NCBI GenBank assembly: GCA_030704615.1
Contig: CM060731.1
Coordinates: 26,350,001-26,414,000, forward strand
DNA from: Takakia lepidozioides
Lineage: Eukaryota; Streptophyta; Takakiopsida; Takakiales; Takakiaceae
Direction: 5' to 3'
Length of the DNA stretch: 64,000 bases
This document shows positions 1 through 10,500 of the stretch, piece after piece (the first letter of the stretch is position 1; every line of letters starts with the position of its first letter). Both the position numbers and the translations under genes were made by a program. The notes beneath the pieces were generated by a model that worked only from the letters and a program-made list of their open reading frames with translations, made no database searches and was not told the origin of the DNA.

Positions 1-674
1 TGCCCAAGGAATCTCCGTAGACTTTTAACATTCACTGGTGGTGGAGAGGCTTTAATGGACTCTGTCTTTCTGGGATCCACAAGGAGTCCCTTCTTACACA
101 CAATGTGTCCCAGAAGCACCCCTGAGTTCACACAGAAAGTACACTTCTCTGGATTCAGGCCCAGACCTCTCATCCTGCATCTGGCCAAACATAACTCCAA
201 TTTATGCAAGTGCTCATTCTTAGAGCTGTACACACTGAAATCATCCAAGAATACCTGCATGAAATCATCCAGATACTCATGAAAAGATTCACTTATCACT
301 CTCTGAAAGGTCGCTGGTGCATTACAAAGTCCAAATGACATGACTTTGTATGCATAAGCCCCCCAGTCTGTGATGAAAGCTGTTTTCCCTTGGTCTTCTT
401 CTGCCACTTGCACTTGATTATACTCCAGCCGCATCTCTGCAACCTGCTCCCACTCTGGGTGTGCAGCAAATAGGGTAGCTTCCTGCTCCTCATCCAATCC
501 TCCTTTCCAGTCATACTCTCTGACTCCTCGAGGTCTTCTTGTAGCAAGTAATCTACTAGATTTCTTTGTGGTAATTTGTATCTCGTGTATCCCATTATGC
601 ACGGTTAGTAACTGAGAATTCCAGTCATGGAATACCCTGGCCTGTTTCAGCCACGGACGTCCCAATAATAAGGA
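1..674 (-). pseudogene. pol: Reverse transcriptase fragment of the gypsy element
   Basis: The minus-strand frame gives YNQVQVAEEDQGKTAF, then VMSFGLCNAPATFQR and the catalytic box FLDDFSVYS (YxDD family with Phe), then LGLNPEKCTF. The protease tail (LLLGRPWL) is only about 75 codons upstream. The usual RT N-terminus, with the VDYR and FSKLDLRSGY motifs, is not seen, so roughly 150 residues are missing between protease and RT. The window edge cuts the rest. Confidence 0.8.
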
Positions 675-1934
675 TTAAGCCTCCATGACTTCATCCATCT
701 TCAATACAGTTACTGTGATCATAAAGATCATCTTCTGTATCTGTATCTTAACTCTTCTTATTAATCCCAATGGTTGTACACTTCTTTGATCTGCCATTGT
801 TACTGTAAATGGGGCTGGTTTCATGTTACTTAGACCAAGCTTCTTCCTTAATTGGTCTGTCATGATATTTACTCCAGAACCTCCATCTATCAGTACATCA
901 GTTAGTTCTGTGCTTCCAATTCTCAATTGGATTACTGGCATAGAATCATCAAAGTCCATGACTGTTTCTCGCCCTTCCGGCTTCACATTATAACTGGTCA
1001 CCTTGCTGTTCAGGTCTATGTTTCCTGTCTCTTGGGCAATTCGATTGATTGCTTGATACAGCCTGTGCCTACAATAAGGTGCCACAGCTAATAGCTGTCC
1101 AATGGTAATTTCTGCTTTGGTCTGGCATATTACTTCAGCCAAAGTCTCTTCATTACTTTGCATGTCTGCATCTTCTTTCTTCCTTTCTTCCTCACTCCCT
1201 TCTTTTTCTCCATCAGAATCAGAGGAATCTGCCACAGGAATATCAGTACTCTTTTGCATTTCCCTTATAGTATCTGCCACTTCCTTGTGCAGTTCCTTCT
1301 CATCTTTCCAAGTCTCTTCATCTTCCGGCATATCATTGCCACTTCCATTATCATCTTCTTCCTCTTCTACTGGAGGTATTAGTTTGGCTTTACTTCTTGT
1401 TACTATCATTGTACTTACTTCTGGTACAACACATGGCCTAACCATGTGAGCTGCCACCACTGGGCCCTCATTCACAGGAGCTCTCATCTCGTTCTGGTGT
1501 CTTATCCAGAATGAACAGGCTGCCTTGCGATGTCCTGGCTGATTACAATAGTAACATAGCTCTTCACCATTGGGTCCTCGCCCTTGGTCTGTTCTTGGAT
1601 TATTTCTATAATCCTGATTCCCGGGCTGGTAATTCCCCCTTGGATTACCCTGATAGTTGCCTCTGGAATTTCCTTGGTAATTCCCTCTTGAATTACCTCT
1701 CCCTTCCATGCCATTGTTATAACCACCAGACCTACCATAGTGGTCCTGATCATTGTTTCTTCTTGGCTGGGGCTGCACCTGATGCACCCTTACTTGCCTA
1801 GGTTCACTTGCAGCTGTCCTTCTGTTGTAGTAACAATTCTCAGTAGAATGGTTATCCATTTTATAGATAGTACAGTGTTTCTCCTTCATGTGGCATTCTG
1901 TGGTGGTATGGCCTTCATTCTGGCACTTTGCACA
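675..1934 (-). pseudogene. pol: Nucleocapsid zinc knuckles and aspartic protease of the gypsy element
   Basis: In frame with gag after its TAG. There are three knuckle-like motifs: CAKCQNEGHTTTEC directly after the stop, CTIYKMDNHSTENC (a CX2HX4HX4C type with the first His changed to Tyr), and CYYCNQPGHRKAAC after a low-complexity GNSRGNYQ repeat. An acidic linker follows, then the retropepsin active site VLIDGGSGVN. The protease is cut by TAA at 677-675, but the frame continues as LLLGRPWLKQARVFHDWN, the usual end of plant Ty3/gypsy protease. The stop therefore falls inside the domain. Stops separate this stretch from both gag and reverse transcriptase. Confidence 0.8.
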
Positions 1935-3452
1935 CTATACACCCTTCCTCCAATGTGTTGCAGCCTCTGTGGCATATTTCTTCAAGATTTCTTCCAATCT
2001 TTTTTCATAGTTATCCCTCTTCAACTTCTCCTTTCTCTTACTCTTCCTTTTTAGTTCTTGCTCTTCTTCTTCATCTGACTCATCCTCAGAGTCCTCATCT
2101 TCTTTTTTCTCTCTCCTGAGCATTCCCAATTGCTCAATTCTGTTTGCAGTTTCAAATGCCTCGTCCACTGTATTATGGGGTAACATATCCACTTTCTTTT
2201 GCAACTCTGGTCTTAGTCCACTCACAAACCAAGTCTTATGTAAATCGGGTGCTGGTACTGCAGCCAGCTTTTTCATCATCAATTCCATCTTCTCCATATA
2301 CTTTTCAACAGTTTCATGCTTATTCTGCTTCAGCTGTTGTAAACTTCCATACACTTCATCCTCAGTTTTACTTGTCCTGAACCTATTCCGAAATGCTGTA
2401 TTCAAGCCATTCCAGGTTAGGAAATGATTATCAGGGAATCTTGCATACCATTCACTTGCTTTCTTGATAAGTGAACAAGGAAACAGTCTCATCTTGGCAT
2501 CATCGCCATTCTCATTGTTCACTATACACATGTGCTCAAATTGGCTAATGTGTACATCGGAATCCCCCTTTCCTGAATATATTGGAAAGGGTGGTTTTGC
2601 CCGTGTTGGTTGTAACGCCATCTGTGGCCCTACCTTCTGCCCACTGACAGGTGCTGGCACCCTTACTGGTGCTAGTCCTTCTGGACCTGTTGTTTTTGTG
2701 GTGGATCTTCCACCAAGTGGTGGCCCTTGAGCACTCCCTGCTTCTAGCCCCACTATATTCACAGTATTCCCAGCTTCAGTTGCACTACTTCCCACACTCC
2801 CTGTCCCCCCAAAGCCAGATCCAGGCCGCCCGCCTGATCCCCCTGAGCCGACACCTTCGTTGGCCTGTGATCCAAGTGCTCCACTTGATCCAGGTCCAAC
2901 GGGTTGGGATGTCCTGGTTGTAGTCTCAACCTCAGCTGTTGGGTCTACTTCTTCATATTCTTCCTCTTCCAATTTCTTCTCTCTGTTTTCATCCTCCAAG
3001 TTCTGCCCTTGGGTTTCTTCTTCACTCATGTAACTCAACTGTAATGGTGTTGGAGAGTCTGAACTCTCCGTTGGCTCTGCCACATCCTCTTCTCCTTCTT
3101 CACCTTCTGCTTCAGAAACTGGAGTTCCTGCTTTTGGTGTTCCATGCCAACTCTTATCAAAGATTTCTGTCAAATCTTTTATCCAAGGATGTACCTCAGA
3201 TCTTTCACCTCGTGATTGATCTTCTTCCTGTACCAATTCCCTTAATTTTTCTTGCAAAGAAACAGAAGGGGTGGCATCCAACTCTAGTTCTTCCGGTATA
3301 GGTGATGTACTCTTTGATCTTAATGGTGTGAGAGGTCCAGATGATTCCCCTATGTCTATTCCTCTCTCCCAAAGATATGGATAATTAGCTTTCAGATAGC
3401 TTTCTCTTTTTGCTGAATATCTCTGGCGTCTAGCTTCTCTTTCATCACTCAT
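1935..3452 (-). CDS. gag: Retrotransposon gag (capsid) polyprotein
   Basis: 505 codons from ATG 3452. The first ~260 residues are acidic, Ser/Gly-rich and disordered-looking. The Retrotrans_gag capsid core follows (about residues 285-420): PFPIYSGKGDSDVHI, RLFPCSLIKKASEWYARFP, then LRPELQKKV and a basic, Lys/Glu-rich tail. The frame ends at TAG 1937-1935, and the next codon on the same frame begins a CCHC zinc knuckle. The nucleocapsid part is therefore separated from the capsid only by one stop codon. This could be an ordinary nonsense mutation or a programmed read-through stop; the other stops in this element favour mutation. Confidence 0.85.
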   Translation of the reverse strand: MSDEREARRQRYSAKRESYLKANYPYLWERGIDIGESSGPLTPLRSKSTSPIPEELELDATPSVSLQEKLRELVQEEDQSRGERSEVHPWIKDLTEIFDKSWHGTPKAGTPVSEAEGEEGEEDVAEPTESSDSPTPLQLSYMSEEETQGQNLEDENREKKLEEEEYEEVDPTAEVETTTRTSQPVGPGSSGALGSQANEGVGSGGSGGRPGSGFGGTGSVGSSATEAGNTVNIVGLEAGSAQGPPLGGRSTTKTTGPEGLAPVRVPAPVSGQKVGPQMALQPTRAKPPFPIYSGKGDSDVHISQFEHMCIVNNENGDDAKMRLFPCSLIKKASEWYARFPDNHFLTWNGLNTAFRNRFRTSKTEDEVYGSLQQLKQNKHETVEKYMEKMELMMKKLAAVPAPDLHKTWFVSGLRPELQKKVDMLPHNTVDEAFETANRIEQLGMLRREKKEDEDSEDESDEEEEQELKRKSKRKEKLKRDNYEKRLEEILKKYATEAATHWRKGV

Positions 3453-3473
3453 GTCCCATGTCTTTCATTTCTT

Positions 3474-4169
3474 TTAATGTGGCAATAACCAAAACTCTCT
3501 TCTGTAATATCTCTCGTATATGCCTGGGTTTCTTTCAAGCTTCAATGCACCCTTGGCTATACTTGAAGTCTCCGTTACCATATAACCATATGGCAAACAA
3601 GTTTGAAAAGCTGTTCTTGGTGTGAGTTTGATCCACAAAATATCCTTTGGAATCCAATTCTTTACCAGTACAAGCTCTTCATGCATATGAGTATAAACAT
3701 TCACCTTTCTTTCTTCCCAGCCTTCAAACTCTACTCGCTTAATGGATAGCAATGCTATCACATAAACCAATGTTGGTAACCAACGTGCCCTTCCTCTACA
3801 GGCTACCTGATAAATCTTTATCACTCCTTTCTCCAGACCCCATTCCGGATCAGCATCATGCACTCGCTTAAGAATATTTTCTTTACAACCATCTGGCAAT
3901 TCCAAGAACCTTTGAAAGAATTGTTTGGACAATCTTTCTTCCTTCGTTCCACAGGGAATTTGATTCACTTCAAATTCTTTAATGGTCCAACCACCATGAT
4001 CCCACCAGATTCCTGTCACATCTGGTTGTTCATGACTCAGTTCCCCAGTATGGTTGCCAAATGTCACGCGGCATTTACTCACCCATCCCTTCGCTATTCG
4101 AGGCGGAAACTCCAAGATAGAAGAGTTGGAAATCTCTAAGTACTCAGCCCGCGTAGAACAATCAGTCAT
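3474..4169 (-). CDS. Extra ORF upstream of gag, unknown function (231 aa)
   Basis: An uninterrupted 231-codon ORF on the same strand as gag, starting at a real ATG (4169) and stopping 21 bp before the gag ATG. I recognise no domain. Visible features are a tryptophan-rich stretch (GIWWDHGGW near residue 53) and a hydrophobic run (LPTLVYVIALLSI near residue 135). Its place between the leader and gag matches ORF1 of Ogre-type Ty3/gypsy elements, whose function is also unknown. It is one of the few unbroken frames in this retroelement. It could instead be a captured host fragment. Confidence 0.6.
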   Translation of the reverse strand: MTDCSTRAEYLEISNSSILEFPPRIAKGWVSKCRVTFGNHTGELSHEQPDVTGIWWDHGGWTIKEFEVNQIPCGTKEERLSKQFFQRFLELPDGCKENILKRVHDADPEWGLEKGVIKIYQVACRGRARWLPTLVYVIALLSIKRVEFEGWEERKVNVYTHMHEELVLVKNWIPKDILWIKLTPRTAFQTCLPYGYMVTETSSIAKGALKLERNPGIYERYYRREFWLLPH

Positions 4170-4394
4170 GACCTACAGCTAGTGTATCATAGGGGTGTTT
4201 CCTATTTGTTTCCCTTTTGGCATTCATGTTAGCTACCTTACCATTGATAATTAAGTATCAGTTTGCTTTATCAATCTATTGGATTTCGTCAACTCATCCA
4301 TTCATTCCACAGCTTCACTCAGATCTCTCTACACAGTGTGATTGTATCGTAAAAGTATCCGATTATGATTTATCAGGTATCAGGCCGAAGCCAT

Positions 4395-5026
4395 TGTGTC
4401 TCTAATCTCCTCTACAATATCATTACAGCCTTGCATATAACAAGCATCTACTCATCATCTCTCTATCTTCACTTCCGTTCTTAATCTCTGCCCGATCCCC
4501 TCTCCTCCATGACCAAGAAGTCCTCCACCGAATGATATCCCCAAATTCCCCGCTTCTCCCTTTATCTTCCTACCCGTGGTTCTAACCGTTTCCCTCACTA
4601 ACCGTCGTCTGTGAACTAACATGTTCCCTTCGCAGGTGTTGTTCCCCACAGTCGTTCCCTGTCCTGCTCTCCGTTCCCTATGATCGTGACAGCTGTGTCA
4701 AGCTGTGACTGGCTGTGTGAAACTGTGACGGGCTGTGACTGGCTGTGTGGCTGTGTCGGCTGTGTCTGCTGTGACGACTGTAACGGGCTGTGTTGGCTGT
4801 GTCGGCTGTGATGACTGTAACGGGCTGTGATGGCTGTGTCGGCTGTGACGACTGTGACGGGCTGTGTCGACTGTGTCTGCTGTGACGACTGTAACGGGCT
4901 GTGTAACCCCCCTCTACAGTGCGCTGCTGTCACCCCTAAGGCTCATGTTGGTCTCAGTCTGTGCAAAAATTAAGGGTACCCTACAGATCCCGTTTAAGTG
5001 TCTAAGTCCCAGACAGTCCTCTAACA
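4395..5026 (-). repeat. 5' LTR of the gypsy element
   Basis: Read on the minus strand it starts TGTTAGAGGACTGTC at 5026 and is proposed to end ..GACACA at 4395, one base before a TGG at 4393-4391 that could start the primer-binding site. The start is firm because the E2 coding sequence resumes at 5027. The end is a proposal, since the partner LTR is not in the window. A GC-rich minisatellite fills the middle. Confidence 0.5.
4683..4915. repeat. Minisatellite inside the LTR (GGCTGTGT/CGACTGTAAC type)
   Basis: Imperfect tandem copies built from GGCTGTGT, GACTGTAACGGGCTGTG and CGGCTGTGACGACTG. Open frames across it are repeat translations rich in S, Q and H, not genes. Confidence 0.85.
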
Positions 5027-7328
5027 AACCGTGATGTCGTATGCCCTGTCATGAACAGCAGATGTCGAAGTGATCATTGTGTACACCCGACCATATCCTG
5101 GATCGGGCACTTCCGTGGTGCTTACAACATGAGCTTGGAGCATTCTTGCGGACTCCACTTTGCCGAAGTGTTCAGCAATTGGAGGGAAACGCCGAACCAG
5201 CTTTCCATCTCGTTTGGTTGGCCACAAGTGAGGATTTGCCAGGGGGATCCGAGAGGACGCAGAAGTAGAAACACATGTATGCAGTAGGGGTTGTCTCGCA
5301 AGGGAAAAGCCTGCCTCCTCCAGCATTGCAATCTCCTGACTTGTGAGATGTGTTCCCACCTTGACGGGCCAAACGGTTGGAGGAGCTGGCTTCATCACCA
5401 CGGAAGGACGCACAGTTCCATGCATACATCTACCACAATCGTCTGCGCAGAACCAGAACTTGTGGTTCTTTGCTTCTGGTTGGCCGTATGGACGCATCAA
5501 ACCCGTGAAAGTTGGAGCATGAGTCCGGGCACCGCCTCTGGATATAGATGAAGTGCACTTCTCAAAATTAGTTGCCTTGATCGCTGTACATTTCACACGA
5601 GACCCTGCACTTGTGCGTTCTATGTGCCAAACATGGTCGGGGCATGCGGACTCCAGCACATCAAGGGGGTAGTTTCTCTCCTGCACCATTTCAATGGCAC
5701 TGTTAGATGCTGGAGCCTGCCGTCAAGTCGGAGGTTCTTCCAAAATCCAAACCAAGTGGGGTGTTCAATTTCCTCTTACATGAGCCGAATCTCTCCTCCC
5801 CTTCAAGATGTGGAACTCTAGAAACAAGTGGTGTTCCCTGGGAATACATGCTCACCGCCCGTGCTATCTTGCTTGGATCCCCAGATCTGTTTGCAGCATG
5901 CAACATCAACTCCTGTTTGTCCGGACCCTTGCCACCAGCCCCTCCTCGCAAGAAATCACGGTATCTGGTTTGTTGTTGCAAGGCACGTATCAGATCATCT
6001 GTTGTTGCCACATACAAATCCTGACCTCGTTTCCCAGAGTGTTGCAACCATGCATTGTGCACAGTCTCTGCCAAATTGCAAGATGGCATGTCTGCCATTT
6101 CCTTAATGGACATGTTCTACAAAGATCAGAACCACACTTCAAAATAGTGCACAGGGAACAACATAAAGAAAGCAATGAGAGAAAAATTTGGAAAGTAAAT
6201 GTATGAATAAAGCTAGCAATACAAGCCTCGCACCATTGTCATGGCTGCTCCCCACTGTCTGTACCTGAAGTGCCAAAACGCCAGCCAATCTTCCAATGCT
6301 CTCATACTCTCAAGCGATGCAGCTCCAGAAGAGAACCACCAAGCACGAATTGTCTAGAACAAAGTGTCCGCCTCCTTCATTGTTCTAGCATGTTTGTATT
6401 CTTTGCACAATTTACGGTGCTGTGTCTGCATCTCTGGTTTGATGTCCGATTTTGTATGTTTCTCCAAAGATTGTGTCCAATGGAATAGACATGTACGCTC
6501 TCTTCCCGGCATTGGCACTTTTGGGTCGTCTGATCCGAAGACAATTCAAACTGCATTGAAATTCGCCTGAGCACTATCTGCCATAAAACCAGCGAAATTT
6601 GGAGATGGCAGCCCATGGCAGCCCATAACACATACAAGGGAATTCCACATGAGCTTCTGGGATTCCGTATCCTCGGATTGCATGTCACAAACTGCAATTG
6701 TCATAACTCGTTGGTACACTGGATCGTAGACATGACAAGCCATTGTCGTCCAATCTTTCACTCGTTTCACATGATCAAACATAAGAAAACAATTCTGCAG
6801 GTCCCCAATCTTCTGCATCCGCTTCACGAGGCTAACCCCACTACCCTCCCCAGCAGTCGACATTTTGAAAAGAAAAACTTTGATGACACCTCGACCTGGA
6901 AAAACATTGTCCTGGATGTAGTCGTACATGCTCAGTCGTTTCAATTCCAAAATGTTGTCTATGTAGCCTCTGATCCCAGAGCCCATTCTCAATGCATTGA
7001 TCTGATGCCGAATGTTAGGTGAACTCAACGTGGAGAAATGATCCATGACAACGTCGAGTGCTGCACCGTCAAGTTTAGTCCCCACAGAATCCCCTTCACT
7101 CAAAATATGGCTTTCCAAGAAGGACTTGCTTGCGCCAAGAGCAATTGCGGATGTTGTTGCGAATGGGTTTCTCTTGTACTCCTGTTTAATCAACCTCGAT
7201 ACTGTCTCAACACTCTCCCTGTAATCCCCCTTCGAGACAGGATGGTTATGGAAACCGAAATGCACACAAGCTCTTGTCTTGGTTTTCAAACGGTGGACAA
7301 CATAGTACATTCTTGCTCCACACAGCGC
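5027..7328 (-). pseudogene. E2 transposase, C-terminal two thirds (Mutator-like)
   Basis: Continues the protein whose N-terminus is at 21848-20921. Exon part 7328-6234 carries CGARMYYVVH, the FKMSTAGEGSGVSLV block, FLMFDHVKRV (likely first catalytic Asp) and FMADSAQANFNAV (second Asp region), then a CxxH motif (TCLFHWTQSL). Exon 2 (6116-5027, acceptor TAG|AACATG) carries MADMPSCNLAETVHNAW and a Cys-rich block ending FWFCADDCGRC. Lesions: TGA at 6548-6546 where relatives have Arg, TAG near 6355 where E3 has Gln, and a frame change near 5700. The gypsy LTR truncates the gene at 5027 just before the SWIM finger. Donor at 6233 is GTGCGA. Confidence 0.85.
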
Positions 7329-7548
7329 GGGGGCTGCTATTTCATGAGCGGCATGAGCATGAGCGGAAAAAAAAAAACATGAGCAGACCATTGTGAGTCC
7401 ACGGAAATAGGGTTAGGAGGCACGGAAATAGGGTCATGTGAAGTTGGAATGTGGCACCAGTGGACTTGAAATGCAACATTTTATTGCAAATTTTGTGGCA
7501 AGCCACGTCTATACAAGTGTGTTCTAACTGTCATAGCCGGAATGGGCA
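7329..7548. repeat. E1 left terminal inverted repeat and subterminal DNA
   Basis: TIR at about 7331-7366 with GCGGCATGAGC units and an A-run, then two copies of CACGGAAATAGGGT. No gene is visible before the stop of the methyltransferase-like gene at 7549. A CGGAAATA motif also occurs near the right ends of E2 and E4. Confidence 0.75.
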
Positions 7549-10500
7549 CTACTCTCCTACACCCTCCGAGGAACTTGCCCCACCTTCTTCCTCATCCCCC
7601 TCATCCCCCTCATCCTCCGAGCTCTGTGATGCATCAGTTCCACTATGCCTCTCAAAAATCCCGTCCTCTCCTTGGGGGACTGTCCACCTCACCTCCTGGG
7701 AATCTTCTGCGTCTTCTCCCCCACTTTCCTCAGCAGAATCCAAGACAAATCTACGAGCCCGACGGGCTCTAATAGCTGCTGCCTCCTCCCTCATCTTTAT
7801 TTTCTTGAGACTTGCCTCGTCTAAAATCTGCTGTACACGACTAGGTTCGGAACACCTCCTAATGGACACCAAAGCAAGCCGGGCAGCATAAGTAGGGAGG
7901 ATGTACTCCCTTTCTGGACTAGGCATGAAATCCCCCCTGGCAAAAAAAGGCACGTTCCTCCTGCCCATGAACTCCGGTGTAGACGTCCCTCCGGCAGTAC
8001 TTGGCATCCTACAGTAAGAACAAATCCACTTCAAGAATGTCAATACCAGCACAACCAGAAAGGGTTTTCAATGAAATAAGAGAGCGGAGGGAGGTGCCTC
8101 ACGAAATCTGGAGGCAACTTACAATGCCACCACTCACTCGTAAACCGGGGGCTCCTCGGCCTCGATCCCAACTTCCTCCCCCTGCTCCTTCTCGGATTTT
8201 TCCTCATCCTCCGAGGATGCCTCTTCCTCTTTCGGCAGACGTTCAGCCGCTGCAAGTTCCGAGTTGTGGAGGGCAGTATCTGGCTCGAAGGCAAACACAT
8301 GCCTGTCGGACAACGTCCCTGCCCACATTGAAGCACCTGAGGAACAAAGCGAGCGGTTAATAGCTTGCGGCATGCAATTGCAATCGGGCCAGGGGACAAA
8401 CTGAGCACGTGAAGGCTTACCCGTGCCGCATGTGAGGTCCAGAATCTGCCCTTGGACATCCGAGCACGTCTCCATGAGGGTTTGGATGAAAGCAGGGCTC
8501 CGGGTCCGGCTGTACCGCCACGGTTTGCCTGTCTTTGTGTCCTTCAGCATACTGGAGTAGGGCACATAGTTGTAGAGGACATCGTAGGTTACAGGGTCCA
8601 CAACGGCATCAACAAGACGACCGTCGTTGCGGAATTTGAACGTAGACCCTCTCTTCACAAAGCAATATGCCTCAAACACCAATGTTTGCACATCCAACAA
8701 AGAAGGGATCAACTCCAGGGTCTACCTAACATACACCACAATATGAAGTGAATGCAATAGATTGATAACTTACACTTTGGCCCTCTGTTCGCAACCCCTG
8801 TGTACTGATGCAGAACCATTTTCTGAGGAGGACCGGGGTGACACTTTTTGGTGTCCACCTTGCCACTGCATTCTCTGTGGTCTTCCCTCTCGTGGCAAGG
8901 ACAACCACACATCCACCATCATCCAGAAGCATCCCCGCCAGCCCAAACCCGGCTTTCCAGTAGTCCTCAGTAAACCTGTTCCAGGTGGGCACACCATCCA
9001 GGCCCTCCAGCAGCTCCCCATCTGGAATGTCGAGGAGAATCATGTCGCAAGCTCTCTCCACCTCAACCCCCCCCCGAGTGCTCTTGCAATTCGTGCTCAC
9101 AGCCGTGAAGAATTCCATCATGGCTTCAAAACCAGGGGTGTCTTTAGGCTCTGTACCGCCAGCCCTCTTCTTGGCTTTCCCCTTCTGCTCCGCCAGAGAC
9201 TTGCTGTGTGCCACCTTCTTCGCCCTGGCAGCGAGAGCGTCAAGGAAGCTCTCATTGACGCATTGGATGATGGTTGGAGGTTCTAGCTTTGGCCTGTGCG
9301 TAAACGTCACCGCCGAATACCGCCGTGTAGGCTCGCCCTCAAATGCCAACTTCTTGGCAGAGCCAATCCCACTCCGAACTGACTTGGGAACCCGGACGAC
9401 CGGTGACTGGGTAGGAGCAACAGCAGTCGCAGGACCTTGAACAAAGTCGTCGTCCGAGTCACTCTCTTGGGTCCCCTCCTGCGCCTCCTCCGATGCCCCG
9501 ATGGTTTTCTTCTTTTTGGGTGTTACTGCACTCACCTGTTTCCTTGTCCTTTTCCTTTGGCCTTTACTCTTCTCATGCAATTTCTCCTGAATTCCTGCCT
9601 GAGCAAGCTCTGCCGTTTTCCTGGAGTTCACAAGCGCTTTTGCCTCTTTTGCACCCAACGGAGGCAGCGGAGCCCGGTTTCGTCGGAATTCAGCATCCAG
9701 CTTCAATTGAAACTCGGATGGGTCAAGCGAGCTGGGCGGAAGGTCCACATACCAAGGGCAATCACGCAAATGTTCCAGATGCCACTCCTTCACAATATCG
9801 TCAGTGTACATGGAGTCAGCCCCAGGGTTCCTCCATGCCAGGAAGAATGGTGGCTCGAAAGACAGATGACCTTTCTCCAAAAGGGAGAACTTGCAGTACC
9901 TGCATTCATGAAAAACACAATGAGGTCCCTGAAATGCATATTCGGCACCATTTTCCCAGGTTGGGGCGGATGTGAGCGGGCCTAGAAATGGAAAAATGGC
10001 GCCGAATTTCGGTTTTCGGTGACTGCCACCCTAGGGACTTAGCCATCTTGGGAGCCCTGAACTGGAAATTCGGCGCCATTTTTCCCGGTTTGGCCCGAAG
10101 ATGGCTAAGTCCCAGAACCGCAATAGGGCCTAGAACTGGAAAAATGGCGCCGAATTTCCAGTTCAGGGCCAGCCACCCTAGGGACTTGGCCCGAAAATGG
10201 CTAAGTCCCTGAACGGCAATAGGGCCTAGAACTGGAAAATGGCGCCGAATTTCCAGTTCAGGGCCAGCCACCCTAGGGACTTAGCCCGAAAATGGCCAAG
10301 TCCCTGAACGGCAATAGGGCCTGGAACTGGAAAATGGCGCCGAATTTCCAGTTCAGGGCCAGCCAGTCTAGGGACTTAGCCCGAAAATGGCGAAGTCCCT
10401 GAACGGCAATAGGGCCTAGAATTGGAAAATGGCGCCGAATTTCCAGTTCCGGGCCAGCCAGTCTAGGGACTTAGCCCGAAAATGGCCAAGTCCCTGAACG

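Larger units (their letters stand above)
1..5026 (-). mobile_element. Ty3/gypsy LTR retrotransposon, 5' part (runs off left edge)
   Basis: Minus-strand order from right to left: LTR (5026-4395), leader, an extra ORF (4169-3474), gag (3452-1935), zinc knuckles plus aspartic protease (1934 to about 600), and reverse transcriptase (about 480 to 1). The LTR begins TGTTAGAGG exactly where the E2 transposase reading frame stops matching its relatives, so the element is inserted there. The 3' half and second LTR lie outside the window. An extra ORF upstream of gag recalls the Ogre/Tat lineage, where an ORF1 precedes gag. Lineage is inferred, not proven. In-frame stops show this copy is dead. Confidence 0.85.

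Noticed and set aside
4616-4933. 105-codon frame rich in SQQTQ and HSRHS
   Set aside because: Translation of the LTR minisatellite.
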